A program made the translations under genes and the position numbers. Shown piece by piece: positions 32,343 to 42,531 of a stretch of 64,000 nt of DNA (position 1 is the stretch's first letter; each line of letters opens with the position of its first letter). Source of the DNA: Leguminivora glycinivorella (Eukaryota > Arthropoda > Insecta > Lepidoptera > Tortricidae). The notes beneath the pieces were generated by a model. The model saw only the letters and a program-made list of their open reading frames with translations. It ran no database searches and had not been told where the DNA came from. Where the stretch lies: positions 20,731,883 to 20,795,882 of the forward strand of contig NC_062978.1 of assembly GCF_023078275.1 (NCBI RefSeq), written 5' to 3'.

Positions 32343-34940
32343 TCAATATAATACGGGATTACCATATCTTTCTACGGGTACTGGCACTCGTTTAGGAATA
32401 GGATCGGGCGGCACAGAGGCGGACTCCGGTGGCGCACGCGGTGCCGTTCCGTTCTCCTGGCTATCACCCGGGTCCGTCGCTGGGCACGCCGTTATAGCCA
32501 AGCGTGAGTTGTTGCGTAACTGATCTATATGCCTTTTAATAATTTGACCGTCTTCCCTTTGCACCAAATAATTTCGCGAACCTAACTGCTCCGTAACGGT
32601 CCCGCTAACCCATTTCTCCCCTTTGCTAAAATTCCTAGCCCAAACATTCTCACCCACCTTACACGACCTCGAGGCACCCCCAGCGTTTTCGCGTTGACGG
32701 AGTTGCGCGTTACGCGCACTGTCGCGTGCCGCGGCGCCAGCGTCAGCGCGCAGTAAGTCCAATCTCGTGCGTAAACCTCTTCGCTGCAGCAACCTAGCCG
32801 GCGACTCCTCCGTGCTGCTGTGGATAGCATTCCTGTATGCCAGTAAATATGACTGAAGCGCCGTGTCCACGTCTTGGTTATCGCGTAGAGCCTTCAAAAT
32901 TGTTCGTTTGACCAGCTTAACTGCGCCTTCCGTGGCCCCGTTGGAGGACGGATGATACGCCGGGGAGTAGGTGTGTTTTATGCCATTCAATTGCATAAAA
33001 TTGGCCAGTTCAGCACTAGTGAAAGGAGGGCCATTGTCTGATACCATCATTTTAGGTAGGCCGAAATGCGAAAACATCTCCCTTAAAACTTTGATGACCT
33101 CCTCCGCCGTCGTCCTTGTCATTTGTTTTACTTCTAGCCATTTTGATGTTGAGTCAATGACCACTAAAAAAGTCATTCCGTTTAGAGGTCCTAAGAAATC
33201 CATGTGCAACCTACTCCAAACTTCTTCAAGATATGGCCAAGCTTGAGGCGCCGACTTGGCTGGAGCCGATGCTTCCAAGGCACATGTGGTGCATTCCCGA
33301 CACGCTTTCTCGATTTCAGCATCGATACCGGGCCACCAAACATAGCTTCGGGCCAGACTTTTCATCTTGACCACTCCAAAATGGCCCGTATGCAACTCAC
33401 GTAGCACGTCATTTCTTAACGTAGTGGGTATCACCATTCTGTATCCCCACATGACACATCCTCCTTCTGAGTATAGTTCATGCCGCCTTACCCAATACGG
33501 CTGCAGCGCTGGATCATCACACTTCGCCGGCCACCCTGACTGTAAGTACATAACCACTCTTCTTAATACGTCATCTGTTTTCAAATTGGATCTTACTTGC
33601 TCACTGGTGATTGGTAAGAACTCCTGAACGAATTTCACATACGTTACCTCTGTTTTGTCAGCTGCCTGCTTCCCCACTGGTAACCTGGAGAGTGCGTCAG
33701 CTCCATTTTTGTCCGTAGGCACGTATTCTATGTCGTAGTCGTATCCAGACAAAATGACCGCCCATCTTTGTAGTCTGCTCGCGGCCATTGATGGAATACC
33801 TCCCTTATCTCCAAATATGGAAACCAACGGCTTATGATCGGTCCTCAGTAAAAACCTCCGGCCGTACAGGTACTGGTGGAATTTTTTAACACCGAACACA
33901 ATTCCCAAGGCCTCTCGTTGAATCTGAGAATAATTTACCTCTGCCGCATTGAGCACTCTGGACGCGTACGCAATAGGCCTTTCCGTGCCATCTGGCATCT
34001 GGTGAGAAATTACAGCCCCCACTCCGCTAGCACTCGCATCCGTCGTCAAACATAACGGCAGTTCAGGGTCATAGTGAGCCAGAACAGAACTGGAAACCAA
34101 ACAACGCTTGATGGCATTAAACGCTTCCGTACATTCCTTGGTCCAAATAAACGAGACTCCCTTCCTTAATAATTGGTACAAAGGGGATAGCGTCATACTT
34201 ATATTTTTGAGAAATTTGCCATAGTACATAATCATTCCTATGAATGAGCGCAGCTCAGTTACATTGGCCGGTATTGCCATGTCCTTTATTACTTTAATCT
34301 TTTCCGGACATGTGTGAACCCCTTCTTTACTAATGCGGAACCCTAAATACGTCACCGACTCTGCGAAGAAAGAACATTTCTCTTTTTTTACCTTTAAACC
34401 AAATTTCTCAAGGCGACCTAGCACCTGGTGTAATGTACGCAAATGCTCGTCCCTGTCTACCCCCGTTATAATTACATCATCAAGGAAAACTCCTACTCGT
34501 GGTAAGTCCGCAAAAAGTTGTTCTAATTTTCTTTGAAATATTCCCGGACTCGATGATAGCCCGTAAATAAGCCTATTATACATATACAAGCCTTTATGTG
34601 TGTTTATTACGGTATATGGTTTCGATGTCTCGTCTAACTCGAACTGTGCGTAAGCTTGAGACAAATCTATTTTTGAAAACGTTTCTCCCCCATGTAATTT
34701 AACCAGCAGGTCCTCGACTCTAGGCAAAGGAAAACGGTCAATTTCTAAGCATCTGTTAAGAGTTAATTTATAGTCGCCGCAAATGCGAATACCTCCGTCA
34801 CGCTTCACTACCGGTACAATCGGCGTGGCCCAGTCTGAAGTCTCGACCGGTGTGATAATACCTTCCCGCTCCAGCTGGTCCAACGCGCGCTCCACCGGCG
34901 CGCGCAGCGCGTACGCCAGCGGGCGCGCGCGCATGTACAC
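32343..34940 (-). CDS. pol: Gypsy pol: reverse transcriptase, RNase H, integrase
   Basis: An 865-residue frame. RT occupies about residues 20-190, with D92 (FSKIDLSQAY) and the catalytic FLDD at 152-155. RNase H starts at D301 (LTTDASASGVGAV) and continues to about 415 (ADALSR). The integrase zinc finger is HTGH/CRECTTC (517-553) and the core triad is D581 (HMDFLG), D635 (VSDNG) and E671 (ATEGAVK), with the expected 35-residue spacing between the last two. A basic C-terminal tail follows. The apparent start at M1 is not a true start: the frame should run on from the protease but is shifted by one base near 34940-34960. Confidence 0.95.
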   Translation of the reverse strand: MYMRARPLAYALRAPVERALDQLEREGIITPVETSDWATPIVPVVKRDGGIRICGDYKLTLNRCLEIDRFPLPRVEDLLVKLHGGETFSKIDLSQAYAQFELDETSKPYTVINTHKGLYMYNRLIYGLSSSPGIFQRKLEQLFADLPRVGVFLDDVIITGVDRDEHLRTLHQVLGRLEKFGLKVKKEKCSFFAESVTYLGFRISKEGVHTCPEKIKVIKDMAIPANVTELRSFIGMIMYYGKFLKNISMTLSPLYQLLRKGVSFIWTKECTEAFNAIKRCLVSSSVLAHYDPELPLCLTTDASASGVGAVISHQMPDGTERPIAYASRVLNAAEVNYSQIQREALGIVFGVKKFHQYLYGRRFLLRTDHKPLVSIFGDKGGIPSMAASRLQRWAVILSGYDYDIEYVPTDKNGADALSRLPVGKQAADKTEVTYVKFVQEFLPITSEQVRSNLKTDDVLRRVVMYLQSGWPAKCDDPALQPYWVRRHELYSEGGCVMWGYRMVIPTTLRNDVLRELHTGHFGVVKMKSLARSYVWWPGIDAEIEKACRECTTCALEASAPAKSAPQAWPYLEEVWSRLHMDFLGPLNGMTFLVVIDSTSKWLEVKQMTRTTAEEVIKVLREMFSHFGLPKMMVSDNGPPFTSAELANFMQLNGIKHTYSPAYHPSSNGATEGAVKLVKRTILKALRDNQDVDTALQSYLLAYRNAIHSSTEESPARLLQRRGLRTRLDLLRADAGAAARDSARNAQLRQRENAGGASRSCKVGENVWARNFSKGEKWVSGTVTEQLGSRNYLVQREDGQIIKRHIDQLRNNSRLAITACPATDPGDSQENGTAPRAPPESASVPPDPIPKRVPVPVERYGNPVLY

Positions 34941-36073
34941 GGGCGCGGCCCCGGGCGCACGCGCAGCGCCACCGTGCCGCCCGTGTACCGCCCGAGCCCG
35001 TCCGCAAAAACATCTTTATACCTACAAATCAATGAATCCATTGTAATTTCTGATTGGGTATCGATCTTATTGCAATCAAACTGCCCTAAACCAATTAACA
35101 ATTCGTACAACCATTGCCTACCCAATAATGGATTTTTGCCCCCGTCGATAATGAATAAATCTAAAGGTATCTCTTTGTTTTTATATTTAACGATTGGGAC
35201 AATTTTACCGACTGGGCGAAAACCACCTACTGAGTAATAATTTAGGAAAACATTTGAAGTTAAAATAGGTATATCCTTAAATACTTTTTTATAGCAGTCT
35301 AGACTTATACATGAAATGGGACTACCGGTGTCCACTTCCATTTCCATACATTTTCCGTTAATGTCCAACGTCATTCTAAAAGGCGTATAACGACTCAAAC
35401 TGCCGGTAGATAAAGCGTTAATAAGTACCTCGATCAACATCTGCTCCTCATCTTCCTCATTCGCGTCTAAAGCATGTACTCTCGCTCCATTCTGTAGCCT
35501 GGGACACATCTTCTTCAAATGACCTTGTTGCATGCATACGCGACATGAGTACAGGCGGAATTTGCATGCCGCCGCGTCATGATGGCCCCCACACGCGCGA
35601 CACTGGCCCTGCTCGCGGCCGCGCGGCGCTCCCGCCACCGGCGCCGCCCTCGCCGTCGCGCGTCCGCTCCCTGACGCCGGCTTGCTGTGACTCCACGGCT
35701 GGCTTGCCCCTTTAGGTCTCCAGGTCCCCGACGAGCCTTGCGCCCTCGCGCCGCTTGAAGAAGTGTACAGCACCTCCACGACGTCTTTATTCGTACCACG
35801 CGTTCTCCCATCGACTGCCGCGGCGTCTTTTTCTGCCGCCTCCATAGCAACCGCTAACTTCCAGGCCTTGGCGAATGACAAACCATCTTCCACGAACAAT
35901 CTCTGCCTAATGGTATCGTCCGCAATGCCACACACAAACTGATCCTGCAGATTATTTTCCAGTTCAGACTTGAAATCACAATATTTCGTCATTTTTTTCA
36001 ATTCCGCGACATACACAGCTAGTGACTCGCTTTTATTTTGTACTCGTTGACGAAATTTGTAACGTTCCGCCAT
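34808..36073 (-). CDS. gag: Gypsy gag (C-terminal part) and protease
   Basis: A 421-residue frame. Residues 1-75 finish the capsid-like region. Two zinc knuckles follow (CRACGGHHDAAAC and CRVCMQQGHLKKMC, about 158-190). A retropepsin-type protease follows with EVDTGSPISCISL (about 250) and LLGRQWL (about 317). After GRYTGGTVALRVRPG the sense is lost: the next residues are low-complexity Arg/Ala, and the RT continues in another frame, so a base is missing in the GC-rich stretch near 34950. The first ATG is only the first one after an upstream frameshift at 36073-36085. Confidence 0.9.
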   Translation of the reverse strand: MAERYKFRQRVQNKSESLAVYVAELKKMTKYCDFKSELENNLQDQFVCGIADDTIRQRLFVEDGLSFAKAWKLAVAMEAAEKDAAAVDGRTRGTNKDVVEVLYTSSSGARAQGSSGTWRPKGASQPWSHSKPASGSGRATARAAPVAGAPRGREQGQCRACGGHHDAAACKFRLYSCRVCMQQGHLKKMCPRLQNGARVHALDANEEDEEQMLIEVLINALSTGSLSRYTPFRMTLDINGKCMEMEVDTGSPISCISLDCYKKVFKDIPILTSNVFLNYYSVGGFRPVGKIVPIVKYKNKEIPLDLFIIDGGKNPLLGRQWLYELLIGLGQFDCNKIDTQSEITMDSLICRYKDVFADGLGRYTGGTVALRVRPGPRPCTCARARWRTRCARRWSARWTSWSGKVLSHRSRLQTGPRRLYR

Positions 36074-36324
36074 TATGCTTTTTTTGGCTGTAAGTGATTA
36101 GTCATCAGTTCCTTTAGCACTTCAAATTTCTTTGTGGACGGCTTATCTGGTGTACATAATGTCACTAGTAACTCGTAACTCGCACTGCCCATCACTGTAA
36201 TAAGAGTCGGCACTTTCAATTCTTCTTTTACATCATTCACTATGAAATATTGTTCCAGCCTATCCACATACAACGCCCAATCGTCCGCGCTGGGATCAAA
36301 CGGTTGCAATTTACCAATCGACAT
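36073..36324 (-). CDS. gag: Gypsy gag, N-terminal part
   Basis: 83 codons starting MSIGKLQPFDPSADDWALYV, the usual start of this Gypsy gag type. It ends at TAA just after a run of seven A on the coding strand. Adding or removing one A would join it to the next frame, whose first residues continue the capsid. The coding strand reads A-AAA-AAG there, which could be a slippery site, but splitting a capsid domain this early argues for a lesion or a sequencing error instead. Confidence 0.85.
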   Translation of the reverse strand: MSIGKLQPFDPSADDWALYVDRLEQYFIVNDVKEELKVPTLITVMGSASYELLVTLCTPDKPSTKKFEVLKELMTNHLQPKKA

Positions 36325-36388
36325 TCTTACACTACACAGTCTTAAATATCACTGATGCACGCTTTAATAGTTCGATTTCGTCGCCAAT

Positions 36389-36604
36389 TGAAGTATATGA
36401 AGCCAGGAACACTAGGATATCTAATTAAAAAGGCAAATGCACGTCCGTTCGTAATTAAGATGTATTTCGAAAGTGAATGTACAACTACCACCAAATTGAC
36501 AATAAACATTTTTATAAAAATCTTAACCTACCCGCTGGGTCACTGACCGGCGATCAGCTGTGATACATGTCTATGTATATTGCTATACATGTACATATAT
36601 CACA
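36389..36604 (-). repeat. 5' LTR of the Gypsy element (216 bp)
   Basis: Intact copy. On the minus strand it starts TGTGATATATGTACATG, which contains a short internal palindrome, and ends CATATACTTCA. Confidence 0.95.
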
Positions 36605-36609
36605 ATATC

Positions 36610-37154
36610 TTTGATCCTCTATCTTATCTATCCAAAATCACATTTATTGCTTGATTATTATTCATTACTTATTATTATTTAATAAACAATTAAATAAATT
36701 AAATAATATAATGATTTACTATGTATTATTTAAGTAATAAGATGAAATGGCGGAAAAGTGTGAAAAAACAGGACGATGGCGATTTTTAGTATGTGATTTA
36801 GGCTGATTTTTTCGGAGTTAGTAATTAGTTTATGTTTAAACATTTTATCATAAAGGTTCTACAAATAGTGTTCCTTTTTAATAGTAGTCATCTTTTTAAT
36901 AAAACTTACCAATTATGATATATTTATATAAATAAGATTTGGCCTATTTAACTTCTAACACTGATTTAGTATAAAAATCGATCTTAAATATTTTTTTAAT
37001 TATTTTTTCCAGAGTCAGAAAACCATTGTCTATAACATATATTCATATCTCTTTAAAAGAAAAATTCATGCATTTAAGGGTTAACATAAATTTAGGACAA
37101 CCTCCGACAGCTATTTATAAGATATAGGGGATATCACTTACCGCCCGACGACCT
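36610..37154. other. No gene seen; AT-rich
   Basis: No frame, repeat or fold that I recognise. Confidence 0.5.
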
Positions 37155-37420
37155 GCGACGCCTGGCGACCGGTCTGGTCTACCCTGCCTGCTACGCGGTC
37201 CCGGGTTCGAATCCCGGTAAGGGCATTTGTTTGTGTGTTGAGCACAGATTTTTGTTCCTGAGTCATGGATGTTTTCTATGTATGTAATATTTGTATATTA
37301 TATAATAATATATCGTTGTCTGAGTACCCGCAACACAAGCCTTCTTGTGCTTACCGTAGGACTCAGTCAATCTGTGTAAGAATGTCCCATAATATTTATT
37401 TATTTTATTTATATATTTAT
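37155..37420 (+). mobile_element. SINE-1, copy 1 (tRNA-headed)
   Basis: The head has a degenerate A-box region (GACCGGTCTGGTCTACC) and a good B box (GGTTCGAATCC at about 37204). The body has TATCGTTGTCTGAGTACC, ACACAAGCCTTCTTG and GTGTAAGAATGTCC, and the tail is a TTTA-rich run. It matches 50085-50322 throughout. It is not a tRNA gene: no acceptor stem pairs. Confidence 0.75.
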
Positions 37421-37424
37421 CACC

Positions 37425-37500
37425 TGTAGACGCCTGCAACTCAAGAAGTGTCACGTGCGCGTTGCGAACCCATTATGAAATTGTACACTCCCTTTTCGAT
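37425..37500 (+). repeat. Repeat family D fragment
   Basis: GACGCCTGCAACTCAAGAAG and GTCACGTGCGCGTTGC match 16290-16330. Confidence 0.5.
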
Positions 37501-38169
37501 AATAAATGTTTACATTTTTAGTTAAGTTGGAGCTTCCTTATAAGTATAATACTCGTATCAGGAGGCTCCGCTCCTCCGTAGCATAATGAAGTTGATGATG
37601 ATAATGCTCAGGCACAGGCTCAGGCCTGTGTACTACCGATAAAAACCTGATTGGCAAGGAATTACACAAAGAGACAAGGAGGCCATGGAAAAACATCAGA
37701 ATAAAATCTCAATACTAAAATATTGCAAAATCAATCGGGCATTTTCAGAAGTTGCCAACAAAAATTTTCTCGCTGTCAATTTTGTGACGATAATTAAGCA
37801 TGTCAATAAAACATTGTTTTTGTGTTAATTACATAAACTTTAAGCGATAATCCACATTAAAAATGTGAACAAAGTAAATTTTTAGACAGATTTTATGCTT
37901 AATTGTCGTCACAAAACTGACAGCGAGTTAATTTTTGTTAACAACTTACGCTAGTTGGGGGACCCAAATTCTGAAAATGCCCTATCATATCGATTTCACA
38001 GGTAAAACTAGATTTTCGTATGAGGTTATCTTATATCGACCATATAAGACTACTCTGACTAAGCCGCGTTTCATTTTTTTTTCGTAAAAGAATCGCGGTG
38101 TGCACTCGACTTCATGTTCGTTTGCCACTATCAAACCTTTCTTTGAGCGAGCATAAAAAAAATTCCCCT
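37501..38169. other. No gene seen; folded repeat remnant
   Basis: CATTTTCAGAAGTTGCCAAC with an AAAATTTTCTCGCTGTCA block (about 37740-37790) is roughly mirrored at about 37910-37980, suggesting an old TIR element. Nothing codes. Confidence 0.4.
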
Positions 38170-38705
38170 TTTTAGGGTTCCGTAGTCAACTAGGAACCCT
38201 TATAGTTTCGCCATGTCTGTCTGTCCGTCCGTCCGTCCGCGGATAATCTCAGTAACCGTTAGCACTAGAAAGCTGAAATTTGGTAACAATATGTATATCA
38301 ATCACGCCAACAAAGTGCAAAAATAAAAAATGGAAAAAAATGTTTTATTAGGGTACCCCCCCTACATGTAAAGTGGGGGCTGACATTTTTTTTCATTCCA
38401 ACCCCAACGTGTGATATATTGTTGGATAGGTATTTAAAAATGAATAAGGGTTTACTGAGATCGTTTTTTGATAATATTAATATTTTCGGAAATAATCGCT
38501 CCTAAAGGAAAAAAAAGTGCGTCCCCCCCTCTTACTTTTGAACCATAAGTTTAATAAAAAATATGAAAAAAATCACAAAAGTAGAACTTTATAAAGACTT
38601 TCTAGGAAAATTGTTTTGAACTTGATAGGTTCAGTAGTTTTTGAGAAAAATACGGAAAACTACGGAACCCTACACTGAGCGTGGCCCGACACGCTCTTGG
38701 CCGGT
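38170..38705 (+). repeat. Interspersed repeat family A, copy 1
   Basis: Starts TTAGGGTTCCGTAGTCAACT, contains a GTCC/GTCT microsatellite near 38220, and ends ACGCTCTTGGCCGGT. An inverted copy, nearly identical over about 535 bp, lies at 45487-46020. Confidence 0.8.
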
Positions 38706-39851
38706 AAAAGCTTTAGAGCTAAAATAGTTTTTTTGCACTTACTGTTATTTTATCCGTTCAGTGCCTTGTTGCGCGCTTGACCTTAATTACGTTGGTTGTA
38801 GAAATATCGTTTTCTCAAACATGCAATGAAATATTGTCTTTACGTTCCTTAATGGGCTGGGAAGTATCGCTTTTTGGGCGCAACAACTCGAGAGGACTGT
38901 AAAGGGATTTCATATTATTTTTCAGGCCTAGGCCTGCAAAGTAACTTTTTTTTATAAAATATTGTCCTTTAGAGCATTTTTTTTTTATTTCATTGTATGT
39001 TTGAGAAAAGCACTATACATGCCTCGGCGTGAAAACGGATTCCCGGCCTCGTATCTCTATCCGGCCTCGCTCGGCCGTATATACCCACTTGGCCGGAAAT
39101 CCTCATTTTCCCGGCCTCTGATGTAATGTACTATTATAGGCGATGTTTAAATTAAACGCATTAACGAAAGACACAGACAAGTATTTTTTTTTCTCAAACA
39201 TGGTATGAAATTGATGGTATGTGCCTTATAATTAGCCGCGAAGTATGCAAACAGTAATTTCATACAAACATTGCAGGCCTAGGCTGGCAAAGTCCTCTTT
39301 TTAAATTTCCAGTCACTGTTATTCGTGACATAACATCTAGGTATTTGGCCATTTTAAAATAACTATAAGGGGCTTTACAGACGTGCCGACTGCAACTGGT
39401 ACAGAGCCTCGGCAATGTTTGGTTTTTGGTGCGCTTTGTTACAATTTTTTTTTCCTTTTTTTTTCTTTTTTTTATTGTTCTGTGCGGGGTTGTTAAAAGG
39501 GGAACGATAATTTAATTATTTTTGCGCTACGACTCACCGTTTAGGAGATACAGCCATTCAAACATTTTATTTTTAGTATTTATTTCATACCATGAGAAAA
39601 TCACTATATGCCTCGGCGGGAAATGGGGTTGCCCGCCTCAGACCTATCCGTCTATATGTCTTCGGCCGGCAACCCCTGTTGTCCCGGCCTCTATAGTAAT
39701 GTACTATTACTGCCGTAGTTTTATTTGTCGTTTACAGGATCATTCCCACGTCACTAAAACACTACTTTATGTAGATGTCTAGATAAGTAAAAAGTATATT
39801 CCCCGAAAACGCATTGTGTCTACACACAGTATCTTTTTGGTACCTTTTAAC
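38706..39851. other. No gene seen; repeat-rich stretch
   Basis: Two related blocks (about 39000-39130 and 39590-39710) share ATGCCTCGGCG(T/G)GAAA, CCCGGCCTC and TAATGTACTATTA. Short frames here follow those blocks. Confidence 0.45.
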
Positions 39852-39883
39852 GTACTGTCAGCCAAGAAAGTGGCTGACAGTAC
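39852..39883. other. Perfect 13 bp hairpin, 6-base loop
   Basis: GTACTGTCAGCCA is followed by AGAAAG and the exact complement. Too short and isolated to call an RNA gene. Confidence 0.6.
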
Positions 39884-39917
39884 CACTTTTCGACTATTTT
39901 TAAAGGCATATGTTTAA

Positions 39918-40215
39918 CTGAGCCCCAAATTTAGTAACATTTCACACCAAATAAAATACATTTTAGCGCCAACTTTAGTAAATGAGCACCAAAATTAGTG
40001 TCCCAATTTAATGAAAAATGGTAACCAAATATAGTAACTTTTGCTAGAGAAATAATAATTAATTACCCAAAAATTGTAAATGATCACCAATATTAAAAAA
40101 CCATTTTAATGTGAAATGGAAACCAACATTTTGACATCTTGCCGTTCTAAGTACAGAACACCCAAAATAATCGTTATAAACCCAAAATTATTAATGAGCA
40201 CCAATATCGTTGCCA
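39918..40215. repeat. Degenerate array of CACCAAA(A/T)TTAGTAA-like motifs
   Basis: About a dozen variants of CCAAATTTAGTAA and AATGAGCACCAA recur at irregular 20-30 base spacing in one orientation. Confidence 0.5.
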
Positions 40216-40256
40216 CAAAGCTTCATACGTGAAAGATAGAGTTTAGTACAGTAACT

Positions 40257-40329
40257 CAATTTTAAAATATGTTAAGCCTTACCACGCATAAATTTAACGC
40301 GTGGTAAGGCTTAACATATTTTAAAATTG
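40257..40329. other. Perfect 31 bp inverted repeat, 11-base loop
   Basis: Arms 40257-40287 and 40299-40329 are exact complements; the arm ends GGCTTAACATATTTTAAAAT on one side. No target duplication is evident. Confidence 0.85.
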
Positions 40330-40496
40330 ATAACATAATAAAAATGACGCCGTATAGGGTGAAGGGTAATTTCGATGAATTATTAATTAACGCATATTAT
40401 ATACATTTGTCAATATATAAACAAAGTTTAAGAGTTTCAAACTAATTATACGAGAATTGGCACGTGGAGTGCGAGGAAGCAATAATAACGCCATGT

Positions 40497-40630
40497 CTTG
40501 CGTGGGCGACGGTCGCGCGACCGTCGCCGTCGCGTCTCATCGCATCGTCTACTTCCATATCGATAAGGTTTGATATCGTGTGCGTCGCATCGCCGTCGCG
40601 CGACCATCGCGCGACCGTCGCCCACGCAAG
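40497..40630. mobile_element. GC-rich palindromic MITE
   Basis: The left arm CTTGCGTGGGCGACGGTCGC and the complementary right arm ending GCCCACGCAAG enclose CG-rich repeats of GTCGCGCGAC. The open frame spanning this on the minus strand is a by-product of the CG repeats. Confidence 0.65.
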
Positions 40631-41010
40631 CCACGGCGTAACTGCTAAAATAACACAGTCGCTTACGTTTCGTAGCTTTCCCTATCGCTCTATACTGGCG
40701 TGACAGAGCCAGACTGCGTTTCGGTCTACGTAGCATAGCATCAACGACTGTCACTTCAGCACTACGCAAAAGCAAAACTTTGATTACTCGAAATACGATG
40801 AAACAAATCCACGTTAACATGAAAAAAAAATTGCTTTATGGGTATTGTGTACAGATGGCAGCAGCACTGCAGCTGATCTATACAAGTCGATTAGAATAGA
40901 ATAGAATAGAAAATTAAAATTTATTACTGGTAAAGTACCTATTTATAAAGATAGGTTTATTTTTGCTCAGTGTTGCCTAGCAGAAATTATCGCCAGCCGC
41001 CACTGATGGA

Positions 41011-41332
41011 TGGCAGCTAGTGGCTTAGCGGTAAGAGCATGCGACTTTCAATCCGGAGGTCACGAGTTCGAACCCCGAATGAGTTCTTCTGAACTTATGT
41101 GCGAAATGCCATTTGATATTTGCCAGGCGCTTTTCGGTGAAGGAAAACATCGTGAGGACACCGGGACTAATTCCAATAAGGCCTAGTTACCCTTCGGGTT
41201 GATGGCAGTCGCTTTCGTAAAACTAGTGCCTACGCCAAATCGGGATTAGTAGTTAAAGCGGACCCCAGGCTCCCATGAGCCGTGGCTAATGCCGGGAATA
41301 CGCAAGGAGGATGATGATGATGTTGATGATGA
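41011..41332 (+). mobile_element. SINE-2, most complete copy
   Basis: The tRNA-like head has A box TGGCTTAGCGGTAAGAGC and B box AGTTCGAACCCC. The body carries GTGCGAAATGCCATTTGATA, GTGAAGGAAAACATCGTGAG, AATTCCAATAAGGCCTAGTT and GCTCCCATGAGCCGTGGC, with a GATGATGATG tail. The head-tail order explains the fragments at 16655, 18807, 21166, 23834 and 60139. Confidence 0.85.
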
Positions 41333-42374
41333 GTCCCTGCAAGTAATCCAGAGCTGGTGTGATACAACAAAATAATGCTATAAATAAGTCCTTTCAAACG
41401 AGCTATGTCCCACCCTGTATACATTCATGGGACAAAATGCCCGTTCTCTGTTACAAATTTATTCGATCATGAGTTCTTGAGTCATTTTATTAGAATACGT
41501 TATGAGTATTCTATACTACCGTAAACATCTCGGAATATGGCATTAATTTTACGGAGAAAGTGAAAATCGCCGCATAATACATGTATTTCCCGTAATGTCA
41601 CGCTATCGAAAAACGTACTAAGAACGCGTGACACTCAAAAATCGGCCCGCAGGAGCCAAATGACCTCTTTTCCAAAAAGCCCGGCGGCTTTTTTGAAAAG
41701 AGGACATCTCTTCTAAATACCTAAAACAGGTATGGATGTGTTCCTCATTCTCTCCAGATTACGAATTGACCTCGGGTCAAGAAAAAGGGGGGGGGGAGGC
41801 ATATTTATTCACATCTCGAGGCCTATGGCACCAATCTGTTCTTGCGAGATATGTGTGAAATTCTTATCCTCGAGTTCGTGTACGAAAATCGATAAAAAAC
41901 AAGGAACACGCAACACGCTAGAAATCTTAATAGCGATAAAATTTCTAACTGATTCAGAAGCTTATACTGTTGTAACACTCGAACACTGTTGTACAGCGCA
42001 ACACTCAAGAATATCATCGCACATTATCTAAAATTCACTCAAGTTTTCTCGAGATTACTGTGTACCAAAGTAGGTATCAGGATTGCGATACAGAGAGAAA
42101 ATGACGCCAGCATTCTTAGTAAAATGTCTCTAAAGCCTGTTTTAAATTTAAGTTAACCCAGCTACTCGAATACTGTGTGTAACTGTAGCTTGCGTAGCCT
42201 TTATTAGACAATAAGTAGAGACCACTAAAAATATCAATCTAATGATTTTTTTATAGGTAGTTCCAAAACTCAATCTTAGTTTTAAAATATACATTTTTCA
42301 TGTCAATAAAAATGTAGATTGATTTGTTTATTTATTTATCGCTAATCAACTGAATAATTTAAGTTTAAAATTTG
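41333..42374. other. No gene seen downstream of Suc1
   Basis: A hairpin CCTCTTTTC/GAAAAGAGG with GC centre lies at 41673-41704. Otherwise AT-rich sequence without a convincing frame or repeat. Confidence 0.5.
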
Positions 42375-42380
42375 TTTATT
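42375..42380 (-). promoter_or_regulatory. Candidate poly(A) signal AATAAA for Suc1
   Basis: AATAAA on the minus strand, about 150 bases after the Suc1 stop codon. Other near matches (TATAAA at about 42494, AATAAA near 42330) leave the true site open. Confidence 0.45.
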
Positions 42381-42531
42381 TCAAACAGAAATATTAATAA
42401 CTATATCTACTAGTATGTAGTATCTAATCTATCATAATACTTTTACTATATAAATAAGAAGTTGCTACATTTCTTTGGGTACGGTTTCATATTTATAAAT
42501 ACACCAGCGATATTTGCACACAAAATACACA

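Larger units (their letters stand above)
30381..36604 (-). mobile_element. Gypsy LTR retrotransposon, structurally complete
   Basis: LTRs of 216 bp that appear identical, starting TGTGATATATG and ending CATATACTTCA on the minus strand, flank gag, protease, RT, RNase H and integrase. The 5 bp target duplication ATATC is at 30376-30380 and 36605-36609. A primer-binding site starting TGGCGACGAAATCG lies three bases inside the 5' LTR, and a purine tract AAGTGGTAGGG abuts the 3' LTR. The 3' LTR is interrupted by a 1.3 kb TTAA element. There is no env frame. LTR identity marks a very recent insertion, but two frameshifts break gag-pol. Confidence 0.95.

Noticed and set aside
34783..35046. Plus-strand frame over the Gypsy gag-pol junction
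   Set aside because: Opposite-strand shadow in a GC-rich stretch; the minus strand has protease and RT motifs here.
36073..36085. Programmed -1 frameshift at A-AAA-AAG in Gypsy gag
   Set aside because: The shift would split the capsid after 83 residues, unlike known gag-pol shifts; a homopolymer indel is simpler, although not excluded.
37163..37230. tRNA-like sequence with a strong B box
   Set aside because: No acceptor stem pairs, and the body that follows recurs at 50085-50322; it is a SINE head, not a tRNA gene.
40446..40820. 124-codon minus-strand frame
   Set aside because: It runs through CG repeats of a palindromic MITE and has no resemblance to a protein family; a by-product of base composition.
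41020..41090. tRNA-like sequence with A and B boxes
   Set aside because: Followed by the shared SINE-2 body and GAT tail; the stem ends do not pair as a mature tRNA.
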